From: Plantago major
Lineage: Eukaryota > Streptophyta > Magnoliopsida > Lamiales > Plantaginaceae
Assembly: GCA_026545765.1 (NCBI GenBank)
Contig: CM048839.1
Coordinates: forward strand, 64,839,187 to 64,903,186
DNA: 64,000 bases
Direction: 5' to 3'
A program made the translations under genes and the position numbers. Below are positions 22,401 to 33,600 of this stretch, in pieces; position 1 is the stretch's first letter, and each line of letters begins with the position of its first letter. The notes beneath the pieces were generated by a model. It had not been told where the DNA came from, ran no database searches, and saw only the letters and a program-made list of their open reading frames with translations.

Positions 22401-25065
22401 ATTAAAATTATGACAATACTTAGAAAATTGTCATGAAAGAATTTATGCAATTAAGCTTCAATGATCTCTGAGTTTTTCACTTACTTCCACAATAGGAGGC
22501 TCAGAATTATTTTTATCAGAAACATTCTCAGTTTCTGGTGTTCTCTCTGGTGATGTTGCCTTGGGGGCTTCATCAATTTGCATGGGTGCAGGGGAGGTTC
22601 CAATTCTTTCCCCTTGCACTTCTACTTCTGAATGAGCCTGTAAGTAGAAAGTATTGAGTAATTAGAGAAGAATTCATATTAACCCATAATGAAGAATGTT
22701 TATCACTGATTTTTATATACCTTCACACTAGAAGGCTCAGCAACATTTTCTTCAGAAACCTTGACGATTTCTGGGTCCTTTTCTGGCATTTATGCCTTAT
22801 CTTCTTCTTTCTCATTTGGAGCCTATTAGAGACAAACACCAGATTAGATAAATATGATATTTGAAGCAAAGTTGAGAATAAATTTCTTATCTCAGAAACT
22901 AAGTTTACCTGTAAAACATGCTCAGTTTCGACAAGTGTTGAGGTTGTGGGGACCTCATTCTCATTTTCTGAGGTATGCTTTGCAGCTCCCTCCTGTGCTT
23001 GTGTCTCTAATGTAGCCTGTAACAAAGAATGCATATAAGTAACAAGATATAGAAGACATAAAATATCACTAGTGTATAGTTAAACCACTCAGCTACCTGA
23101 ACATTATCAGGCTGATTGGTCTCAGGTCCTTGTGAAGATCCTATGTCAGGGTTTTGTTGTTCAATGACCAATTCTTTGTTTGAAGTTTCAGGTACTTCAG
23201 ACCTTTCCTAAGTGTGGGACTCAGTTGCCTCCCCTGTTTGATCTTTTTGAGTAGGGGTCTCAGTTTGATACCTCTCATTAAGTTGGGGGGAACCTGCTCA
23301 TTTGCAGGATTTTCTTCAGCAATCAGAAGTGCTGGTATGTCAAAATGCAATTCATTCACCATGGCTTCATTATCATCTGGTGAATCATGTGAATTGGATC
23401 TGGAAGGTGAAGCAAAGTGAGGCTCATCCTGATCCTTTTGTGACAGTTTGTATAGTGTGGAGGCAATATCAGAATCCTCCATCACTATATCACCACTCCT
23501 TAAAGCTTTTTCTACCAGCTTGAGTGTGTCTTGTCCAGATTCCTTGGACTTAGGTGCTATCTCAGCAACCTCTGTACTAAGTGCTTCTCCAGCAACCTTA
23601 GTAATGGGTGCTTTCTCAGCAACCTTTGAAATAGGTGCTTGTTCAGCAACCTGTGGTGTAGGTTCTTCTTTAGATACCTCTACACTTTTGACTTTTATAG
23701 CAACCTTTGAACTTGTTGCTTTTTCAGCAACCTTAGCCCTTTTTGATTTCTGTAGGACTTGAGAGATGACTAAATCATCATCATCATCATCAGAGCTCTC
23801 ATCAGCATTAGGAACTGATTGGTCCATAATCCCTGCGGTTTCTGCAGATAGGGCTTGATACCTGCCACTATTCTTATTTTTACCAATGAGTTCATCAGCA
23901 AGGTTTTCCTTGGTAGCATTGATGAGTTCATCAACAATTATATCTTTTGCAGCATTGATGAGTTCATCTTCATTGATGAGTTCATCAGCAGTGGCAGCAG
24001 ATATCTGAGAGTCGACATCCACAATGGGTATGCCTTCTGATTTTCCAGCAGACTTCTTTCGTGAAGTTCTGGGCTTTTTGGTCGCAATTGACCCCTCAAA
24101 TATGTCATCAGATTTTCTTTTCTTTTGTTCTTTAGCAACCTTTTTCATCATGTTAGTGTACTCAAATTGGTAAAGTACGTTGCTAGTGGCTATTTTAGCC
24201 TGTTCTCTGAGTGGTACTTCAAGCTTCTCCAACAAGAAGCATATCTTCAATCCATAACTCACTGTATTCTTAGGCTCAGCAAGGCCTTTGACAATCTTTA
24301 GCTCAAAGCCTTGGATTCGCTTCACAAACTTCATATAGGCGTACTTTCCCCAGTTAAAAAGGTTTTCCGACCTAGTTAGTTCTTCCTTCATCAGGAACAT
24401 CATCATCCACCGTTCCAAGCTTATTTGGTCAGCTCCACCTTGTAGACCATCAAAGCATCTGTGAAGGAGGCAAGCCAAGACATCCCAATGAATGTATAGA
24501 TGTCTGGTCCTGATATCAGCAAGTTTGAACTCAGGAGGAGTATCTGGCTTGTCCATGTTGCAAACATCATTGTACATGGTCTTAACACCTTCAAGGAGAG
24601 TTTCATCCTTGGTGTTAATCTCGAAATCAATTCCTTGATTTCGGAGACCAAAGATATCACAAAATCTTTGGTAGTTAAGGAAAATTTCTTTTCCTTGAAC
24701 TTTGGTTTTAAAGGAAATTTCTTCAATGCCATTAGTACTGCTGGTGATAACACGAGAGTTATTATAAAACTCAAGTATATCCAGTGAAGAGCATCCACAG
24801 GGAAGAGTGGAGAGAAAACCCTTGATTTTTGCTTTTCAAGCATACCAAGGATAGTCCTCCTATTTGCTTGTTCTACGATTACAGCAGAAAGGTGTTGCTC
24901 AATCTTAGCACCACCCCAAATCATTCTGTGGTTTGAAGTCCAATTCTCAGAATTAAAATCGCCTAAGAGATGATTGTTTGTTATCACTAGCACTGGTGCT
25001 TGCTTTTCAGCAGCAATAGAAGTAGTAGCACTGGTATCCTTAGCAGCAGCACGTTTTGGAGCCAT
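19456..25065 (-). pseudogene. Accessory (env-position) ORF of SIRE-like element A
   Basis: A chain of minus-strand frames runs from the ATG at 25065 (MAPKRAAAKDTSATTSIAAE) to a C-terminal block ending KRLEVREFAN at 19456. The N-terminal block has EKQAPVLVITNNHLLGDFN and NHRMIWGG; the next has CFDGLQGGADQISLERWMMM and NLFNWGKYAYMKFVKRIQG. The middle is acidic and low in complexity and has a basic segment KKPRTSRKKSAGKSEG. The C-terminal block has KNGHWILELKHLLVNEKFP and HAWVWGRYLWVKHFARKNP. I see no signal peptide or membrane segment, so it does not look like an envelope protein. Two homologous copies lie in B and D. A (TCC)n run at 20363-20405 encodes poly-Gly. Function unknown; the copy is broken. 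Confidence 0.7.
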
Positions 25066-25396
25066 CTCTTTAAATAGAAGGTTTTTGAAAGCAAGAGAAG
25101 AGATTATCAGGGGAGATTAGTTGTTCTTTTCAGAAAAACTAAGAGAGATGCAGCAGATTTGCAGAGAAATTTGTAGAAAAACTTAGAGAGAAATTTCTGT
25201 TTTTGTGCAAGATAAAATGTTGGATTAGGCGAAAGTGAATTCTTTTGCCAAAATCCTATATATATAGCATTGTACTCTCAGCAGACATATACATACAAAT
25301 TGATTTTGTACATATGTATCTGTGCAAATGCAGGTAGGTGTGGGTAAAAATTGCTTTACATTAAATGCTAGTGGGTCACGTCTGTGTATTTACAGT
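25066..25396 (-). promoter_or_regulatory. TATA box and leader of the accessory ORF of A
   Basis: On the minus strand GCTATATATATAGG (about 25255-25268) lies about 190 bp before the ATG at 25065. It is followed by ATTTTGGCAAAAGAATTCAC and AATCCAACATTTT, which match the sequence downstream of the TATA boxes at 33391 and 51714. The right edge is the CTACT duplicated by insertion of B. Confidence 0.55.
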
Positions 25397-25401
25397 CTAC
25401 T

Positions 25402-26820
25402 TGTTAAAAATATCTGTTTGTATTTTGATCACTCATCACATGTTCTTATCTTAGCCAGAAAGGTGATTAAGTACTCTTGGTTCACTTGAACATTGTAAAA
25501 GAGGAAATCACTGAGTATGATTAGTCTAGTAAATCTTGTATTAGGATTATAGGTCTCTGAGTGTAATTTTTATTTCCAGAAGACCATGAAGATCAATCCT
25601 AGAATTGGAGCTTTTCTGAAAATTAGGAGACTGAAGATTGCACAAGATTTATGAAGACATCAAGGTTTAGTCTAACTCAGAAAGACTATGTCCTTAATCC
25701 TTTCTTAAGTGCATTTACTTACTTTTGAAATATGATTCTGGACATATGACATCATTAGTATGGAGCATGCAAGACATCAGAAAGGCTCATGTATCCGTTG
25801 AAGACTACAGGACAAGAAATAGTACAAGTGCATTAATTGCATCGGCGTAAAAGTCAACAAGCAGGGTCCTCTCTGAGACATGAGACAAGGACTTCTGAGT
25901 ACTCATTTCAAGATAAGTATGGACTGAATTTGAATTGTGTCTAACGGATATCATTCCAACAACTCTCAAATTCATCTATATATATCACACACTTAGATGC
26001 TGAGAAATATACCTTAGAACGCTCTATCTTGCAAACTTACCATCAAGCAAAGTATTCTCTCAAGCACTCTACTACCCTTTCTGAAAGCTTTCTTTTGCTC
26101 GAAGAATCACTAGTAGTTTTAAGTTGTCCTGAACCTTAACAAGAGATTGTTATTCGTGAAAGAGTTGAACTATCAGATAACCTTTCTGAAGCTCATTCTC
26201 CAGAACGGACATCAATTACTTGGGTCAAGAAGAGCATCGCCATCCACCGAACAAGTGTATTAAGTAGTCTTGTTCTATTAGGCTCTCTGAAAACATAATC
26301 AAAAGTTATACGAGAAGCCTCTCGACAAACCTTATAACCAACACCATCAAGGCGTGGAGTAGAGGAAGTACTTGATTTGGGAAATCAAGGAATAACTCCA
26401 AGGTTATCTGAGTAGAGGAAGTACTTAGCTCTAGGAGCTGGGGAATAACTCAGGGGGAACAATTGGTTGGGAACCATTTGTTTAAGAATCTTAGAATAGG
26501 ATTATTGTAAGGTGAACTCAATTATCTGTTCTAGTGAATTCTAGGTCTCAGAAAGACCGAAGTGGATTAGTTGGAGGATTACGCCACCTCCAGATACCAC
26601 TATACTTGCTGTGTCATTTACCCTTCTGTATTTACATTTCAGCAAAGCACACACACATACTTATTGTTTCTGCACTTACCTATCTTAAAGTCTTCCGCGC
26701 TCTGAATTTAAGTATCAGAAACCCCTAGGTTTCTGCGAAACTGTGTTTATCGACAAAAGTTTTAAAAGACTATTCACCCCCCCTCTCTAGTCTTTTACTT
26801 TGCCATTATCTGGACCAATA
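25402..26820 (+). repeat. 5' LTR of element B
   Basis: This 1419-bp repeat starts TGTTAAAAATATCTG and ends TGGACCAATA. It matches 61600-63008 nearly throughout. The TATA box is CATCTATATATATCAC near 25974. Pairs of AGTAGAGGAAGTACTT blocks (26351-26415) and the terminal AAAGACTATTCACCCC are conserved across the SIRE-like LTRs in the window. Confidence 0.9.
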
Positions 26821-26822
26821 AG

Positions 26823-26834
26823 TGGTATCAGAGC
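26823..26834 (+). promoter_or_regulatory. Primer-binding site of element B (initiator tRNA-Met)
   Basis: TGGTATCAGAGC, two bases after the LTR, is the standard copia primer site, complementary to the 3' end of the plant initiator methionine tRNA. Confidence 0.95.
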
Positions 26835-26937
26835 AGGAGGTTCACAAGCCTTCTGCACTGAACTTAGATCCCCAGATATGTGAAGGAACTTTGTCCCTTT
26901 CTGAGGACTATATAATTTGTGTTGTAAGTGTGCAGGT

Positions 26938-27495
26938 ATGTCTCTGAGTGATGCACCCGTTCTGAAGCCAAAAAAGTACGAGAAATGGAAGAACAACATG
27001 ATGCTCCATCTGGAGGCCATTAGTGACAAGTTGATCTATGTCATCAATGAAGGGCCTATCAAAATCAGACAACTCAAACAAGTTACTGAGGTGTCTGATG
27101 GAAGAAAAGCCTCAGACAAGGAAGATGGAAGCGAGGATGTGGCTGCTAGTGATAGTGGTCGTGTTGCTCGTGGAAGCATTATGTATGAAGACAAGCCAAG
27201 AGAGCTCTGGACATCTGAAGATGCCAAGAGACACAGATTGGATGGTCAAGCTCGTAATATCATCATCAGATCGACACCTGAGCACATACAGTGTAAACTG
27301 TGGGGGTGCTAAAACGGGGAAAATTGCCTGGCAATTGATTGAAGAAATCTGTGCCGGACCTGAGAAAACCAAGGAAAACAAGTTCAAAGTTCTTAAATTG
27401 AAGTTCCAAAACTTCAAACAAGGTCCCACTGAAACTCTGGAAGAACTTGATTTCAGGTTTACTACCCTTATGAGTGATATGGCTGCACTTGGTCC
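26938..27495 (+). pseudogene. Element B gag, N-terminal part
   Basis: The ATG at 26938 gives MSLSDAPVLKPKKYEKWKNN, matching the gag start of D at 38655. The copia gag (UBN2-like) stretch follows: KFKVLKLKFQNFKQGPTETL and FTTLMSDMAALG. Gag assembles the cytoplasmic particle. Downstream the match to the family moves to the minus strand. The region is degraded. Confidence 0.8.
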
Positions 27496-30400
27496 TAGTC
27501 CTAACAGCTTGATTGATTGGTCCAATCACATCTTTTGCAGGATGATCCTTGATCCATCTCATCATGGGTTTAGGGCTAGTAGGGTCAACATCTATGTGAT
27601 CTGAATGTGAATCACTATGATTATGACTTGATACTTCTTCAGTATTTGTGACATTTTGCACCTTAGAAGGGCGGTGAATGTCTGACACTAGCTCAGTGTG
27701 AGAGCTTTCTGGGACATGCCTGTCAGAGAGGTCATTTCCAGAGTTAGCTCTTTGATGAACATCTTCAGTTTCCATTTCTGGAATTCTCATAGGAAATTCT
27801 TCATCATGTCTGAGAATCATCTGGTTGTTACTAGGCATTTCATGCTTTTCTTCGTCAGAGTCATCCTCTCTTTCCACAATGATGTTTTTCCTTTCTGAGG
27901 GTTCTTCTTCAGAATCCTTTATCATTAGTTCCTTGAACCTTTCTGAGAGTTCATCAGCAAGGGGTGTTTTCTTGCTTCCTTCATAGAATACAACATGAAC
28001 TGATTCTTCAATCTTCTTTGTTCTTTTGTTGTAAACTCTGTATGCTTTGCTATTCATAGAATAACCAAGAAACACACCTTCATCTGCCTTTGGTTGAAAT
28101 GTTCTTAGATACTCTTTTCCATTGTTAAGAACAAAACATCTACAACCAAACATTTTCAGATGTTTGATATTAGGGGGTCTACCAACACAGAGTTCATAGG
28201 GTGTCTTGTCATGGTGTTTGTTTATCAAACATCTGTTCTGAGTGTAGCATGCTGTGTTTACAGCTTCAACCCAATAAACTTCACTTATTTCAGTGTCAGC
28301 TAGCATTGTCCTTGCTGCTTCTTTAAGGGTTCTATTTTTCCTTTCTGCAACACCATTTTGTTGTGGTGTTCTCACAGAGGAAAGTTGGTGTTGTATACCT
28401 TTGCTGGTACAAAACTCCTTTATGTACTGGTTGACAAACTCAGTACCATGGTCTGTTCTGATTGCAGATACCTTGTCATTTTGCATGACTTCAAGCTTAT
28501 TCAGCAAGTTTGGTATCTCCACCCTAGCATCATATTTGTGCTTCAGAAAGACAACCCAAGTGAATCTTGAGAAGTCATCTACAACAACCAGACCATACTT
28601 CTTTCCTGCATAACTAGTTACAGATGATTTAAAAAGATCCATGTGTAATAGTTGCAGTGGTCTAACACTAGAGTGTCTGGTTTTGGACTTGAAAGAGATC
28701 TTGGATTGTTTTCCCATCTGACAGGCAGAACAGATACCATCCTTTATGAAAGATGTTTTGGGAAGGCCAACCACTAACTCTTTCTTGGAAAGTTTGTTCA
28801 GAGTTTTGAAATTCAAGTGACTCATTCTTTTGTGCCATAACCAGTGCTCTTCTGTGTGACCTGATTGACTCACCATGAGACATTCTTCAGTTGTGGCAGA
28901 TGCCCAATCGGCAACATAAAGACTGCCTTTCCGCCGAGCAACCAAGATTGTCTGCTTTGACTCATTGTCAATAAGTTTGCAATACTTTGCTTTGACAAAC
29001 TGGCTCATGCTAAATAGATTATATTTCAAACCTTTAACATGTAATACGTCAGTGATTGTTAATGATCCCAATTTGACGTTGCCAGATCCCAGAGAGGGAT
29101 TTAATTCTCCTCCAACAAATTTGATGTCTGGTCCAGTGTTGCAAGCTTTGTAGTTGACCAGATTTGCTTTGTCTCCTGTCATGTGCTTTCCGCATCCACT
29201 ATCAAATAGCCATTGAGACTTAGTCCAAGAGGCGCTCGACAAAACAGAAATGGAGTTAGTTCTTGCCTCGAGATAGAACCACTTAGACTAAACATTCTTC
29301 CAGAGGGAATCCACATTTTAGTGAATTTCGGGGAGTTTGTTTTGTCTAACTTGATCGAAGGAGATGCAATAAAATCGTAATTTTGATCTCAATCTTCCTT
29401 CTTGGGGTGTTTCTAGGTGTTCCTTTTGGTGCTTCGGACCACAGGTTTCGGGGTTGCTTTTCAAACTTAGCCTTTCCGCCGTGTTCCTTCTAGCTCGCAT
29501 TCAGCTTTTCAGTGGCTTGAGATTTCTTCCAATTCCTATTGCTACGGTAATATTAGCCTTGCGCCATTGTTCTTGTCCTTCCTTATATTGTTGCAGAAGG
29601 ACCTTTCCAATAGCACGATAGCCAATGCCATTTCGAATATCTTTAGCTTTCTGAATGCGCTCTTCAGAAGCCTTACTAGTTTCTGCACCATCTTTATTTT
29701 CATAAAATGGTACAGTAGAGAATTTGCCTATTCCAGCAATTCTTCCCTTCCTAGTAATGCAGCAATGTGGATGGTTGCATGTCTAAGGGTTGTGCTTCTT
29801 TTCAGAAACCTTATCCACATGTTTCTTGTGAACTTGTTGTTCTTTCAAAGGCTGGGTTGCAACTCCTTTTCCTTTGTCAACTACCCAAGCTTTCTGACCA
29901 ATGCTATAGATGGTTGAAAAATCATTCTGTTGACTTTTTACAAAGGTCAACCTTTCATCACTCTTCTTCAGAGTAGATGAATTACTTGATTGTTCATCAA
30001 GTCCAAGTCCACCTTTCTGAGAGGGATCTCTCAGATAGGATTGAACGTCAGTGAGAGTGTCACTAGCCTTTGCATAAGATTGGAAGGATAGCTCTTTCTT
30101 TCTGGGTTCTTCATTCTCAGAAAGCAGCTTCATCATTTTCTTAGTAAGTTCATCCAAGGCTAGTTTGTGAGAATTTTCATTCTCAGATATCTGAGCTTTC
30201 CAAAAGGCTATTTCAGTGTTCTTGTTCTCAGATACTCTGGTTAGCTCAGAAACCTCTTTTTCAAGAGTTTCTTTGCTTTCCTCTAGAATTCTGGTTTTGG
30301 ATTGTGCTTCCAAAAATTCTTTCTCATAACGATCCAATTCACTCTTGACCAACTCCAGATCCTCAATATCATCATCACTCTCATAGTACAGAAATTGTGA

Positions 30401-31173
30401 ATTGTTAGTTACCTCATCAGCTATAAGACATATTTTAATGTTGGAGATGTCTGGACCAGCAATCTCTGCAATTCCACACATTTCATTCTTCTTAAGGCCG
30501 AAGTCGATTACATCGTGGCTGATTCCACACAATTCTGGTGATGGTAGGTTTGACTCATCTGAATCTCCATCTCCAGAATCTGTCTCAATGTCTAGAGCAT
30601 CAAGTTGAATTTGAATCTTCTTCCTTTCTTCAGTCAGTAAGCCCCTTTGATTTCTCTTGAAATTTCTTCTGTCCTTCTTGTCACCTGTCTTGAGCTTGTT
30701 TAAAGAAGGACAATCTCTCTTGAAGTGACCAGGCTTTTGACAATAGAAGCATATATCATTTCCTATTTCTGCAGCTTCAGTACTAACACATTTCTGAATG
30801 GGGGTGTTCAGAGAGTTGTTCATTTGTATGTTCTTGTACTGATGATAGTTTGGGCCAAGATGCTTTTTTAGCTTTTCTTTAGCTTTTCTTCTCTCAATCT
30901 CTTGACTCACAAATTTCTTCATGTGTCTTACTGCAAGAGCATTTTCTTCAGATGCATCTTTGGTATCCTTCTTTTCAGAAGTACCTTGAGAAACTAGAGC
31001 AACACTTTGCAACTTTTCAGCTGTTTGTTCTCTCTGAGTTGTCTCATAGTCTACAGTAGAAAGATGAGAGAAGAGCTCTACTGGAGTAATATTTGGCATC
31101 CCTTGGTTTAAATAAAAGAACTTAGTGTGCTCCCAGTTGTGATTGAGACTTCTGACAATAGTCTTAATCTTTT
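27496..31173 (-). pseudogene. Element B gag C-terminus, protease and integrase, reversed relative to the element
   Basis: On the minus strand, gag from about 31099 carries the CCHC zinc knuckle CFYCQKPGHFKRDC, then acidic and coiled-coil sequence to 29783. After a poorly coding stretch, 29242 opens with WLFDSGCGKHMTGDKANLV (protease/pre-integrase boundary). Next come HKRMSHLNFKTL (GAG-pre-integrase), then the integrase core with LLHMDLFKSS, IRTDHGTEF and PQQNGVAERKNRT (the D, D, E triad). The order within the block is normal, but the block points against the LTRs, the gag start and the RT of the same element. D shows the same parts all on one strand. Confidence 0.85.
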
Positions 31174-31189
31174 ATGGCTGGGAGTATCA

Positions 31190-32669
31190 AGACCAAGACT
31201 GGATCTCTGCAATGCAAGAAGAGTTGGATCAGTTAGCCGGAGAAACAAAGTCTGGAAACTAGTTCCATTTGTAGAAGGAATATATGTGATTGGAACTAAG
31301 TGGGTTTTCAGAAACAAGATGAATGAATCTGGTGAAATAAGTGGGATTCACCCAGACTGAAGGTGTAGATTTTGATGAGTCATATTCACCAGTTGCCAGA
31401 TTGGATGCAATAAGACTCTTTCTGGCCTTTGCAGCTCATAAAGACTATAAAGTTTATCAGATGGATGTCAAGAGTGCATTCTTGAATGGTGAACTTGCTG
31501 AGGAAGTTTATGTTGAGCAACCACCTGGCTTTGAAGTTTCCTCAGAAAGTAGAATGGTCTATAAGCTACAAAAAGCTCTATATGGACTGAAACAGGATCC
31601 AAGAGCATGGTATGACACTTTGCCCAAATACCTTCTGGAAAGTGGTTTCAAGAAAGTAGAAGTTGATAAAACTTTATTTACTTTAAATCATGATGGGAAA
31701 CTACTCGTAGTTCAAGTATATGTTGATGACATTATATTTGGATCTAAGGACAGGCAACTTTGTGATGACTTTGCAAATCTCATGAAAAGTAAGTTTGAGA
31801 TGAGCATGATGGGAGAATTGAACTATTTCCTAGGAATGCAAGTCAAGCAACTCAATGATGGAATATTCATTAGTCAGACAAAGTATGCAAAAGACATGCT
31901 CACAAAGTTCAATCTTATGCCTTCTGAAAAGAATGCTAAGATACCTATGGGCATAGGAACCAAGATGACCTATACTGAATCAGACAAGAGTGTTGATGAA
32001 CACAAGTATAGGAAATTGATAGGTTCACTACTTTACCTCATCGCAAGGACTGATATTCAATATGCAGTTGGAGTGTGTGCTAGATTTCAAACAAATCCAA
32101 TGCAATCACACTACAACATTGCTATGAAAATATTAAGGTATGTGAAAGGTACAGTAGATGTAGGTTTGTGGTTTCCTAAAGTAAGTGGATTGAGTTTGGC
32201 TGGTTACTCAGATGATGATTATGCTGGATCAATGCTTGATAGGAAAAGTACCTCAGGAACTTGTCAGTTTCTGGGAACTAGACTTATGTCATGGTTTTGC
32301 AAAAAGCAAAACTCAATTGCAACTTCTACCACAGAGGCTGAATATATTGCTGCTGGTTGTTGTGCAACACAAATTTTGTGGATTCAACAACAACTCATAG
32401 ACTACGGACTCAATGAAGAGAAAACTCCCATTTTCTGTGATAACACAAGTGCTATTGCAATCACACAGAACCCCAACTTCCATGCCAGAACAAAGCACAT
32501 TGATGTTAGACACCACTTCATCAGAGACCATGTTGAGAAAGGCAATATAGAGATATTCAAGATTGGCACAGAAGACCAACATGCAGATATCTTCACCAAG
32601 CCCCTACACGAAAGCCGGTTCTTGACTTTAAGACATAGTCTTGGGTTAATGGAGATGCCTAAGGACTGA
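31190..32669 (+). pseudogene. Element B reverse transcriptase and RNase H
   Basis: Copia RT and RNase H are clear. [16 protein letters not shown] and [11 protein letters not shown] lie near the start; [16 protein letters not shown] and the catalytic YVDDIIFGS follow. RNase H shows [41 protein letters not shown] and [11 protein letters not shown], ending [13 protein letters not shown]. It is very similar to D at 49881-51144. Its role is cDNA synthesis and RNA removal in the particle. Confidence 0.9.
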
Positions 32670-33600
32670 AAAATGTCCTGAATCTCTAAAGTCTGAGTAA
32701 GTGAGGTAGAAAAGAAGTAGGCCTCTGAGAACAGGTTCTCAGAAAGCCATGTTGATAAGAAGTGATGCAAAGGTTTCTGAGTAGTAACACTCAGAAAGGC
32801 AAAACATTTCTGGAACGGGTATCCAGAAAGGCAAAAGTTGGTACACACTCAATAAGTAAATAAGAATAGAACTTACTTACTGAGAGTGGGTCAAATACAT
32901 TCAAACAACTGAAGCTTCTGACACTTGAATTCAGAAAGCTATTTAGTCATAAAGAGAAAAGACACACAAAGCCCGAAAAGTGTAAGTTCTGGAAGTCAAA
33001 CATGTCCAATGTCTTGTATTTTTGCCATTTTTATGATAAACAATATAAAGATAAGGACTTGACACTCATAATGATAAGTTCAAACGATTGAGTGTTCTTA
33101 CTCTTTACTAAGTGATATAATGGATGTAACTTGTCAAAAATCCATCAAGTCGGCACAATACCATTTGTTGATTGATATCATTACAAGATATTCAATATAA
33201 GCCCTTGATGAATAAACGTTTGATCTCAACGGTTGAGATTAAAACAAAGCAAGTAATGTCTGTTGAGAAATACAGACATGGCCCACTACGCATTTAATGG
33301 AGTACGTGTGTGATACCACGCCTATGCAGATACAAAGACACGAATTCATATCCAGTTGTATGTATGTTGTATCTATGTACATTTTGTCTGCTATATATAT
33401 AAGACTTGGACAAAAGATAAACACTTTTACCAAATCCGAAATTTCATACTTGCATCAAAACAGCAAAATCTCTCAAGATTTCTGCAAAACCCCTTCTGCA
33501 AACTCAACTTCTTGTGTTTAGTCTTCTGAAAAGATAGACTAATCCCGATTAATCTTGCAAAACCCCTCTGAAAACACTCACTCAAGACTCTATATAAGAG
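32670..33600 (+). promoter_or_regulatory. Hairpin spacer and accessory-ORF promoter of element B
   Basis: Between pol and the accessory ORF lies a set of short perfect hairpins: CTGAGAACAGGTTCTCAG (32724-32741), TTCTGAGTAGTAACACTCAG (about 32775) and TTCTGGAACGGGTATCCAGA (about 32808). Then CTATATATATAAG (33391-33403) lies about 200 bp before the ATG at 33601. The same arrangement occurs in A and D. No reading frame here resembles a protein. Confidence 0.5.
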
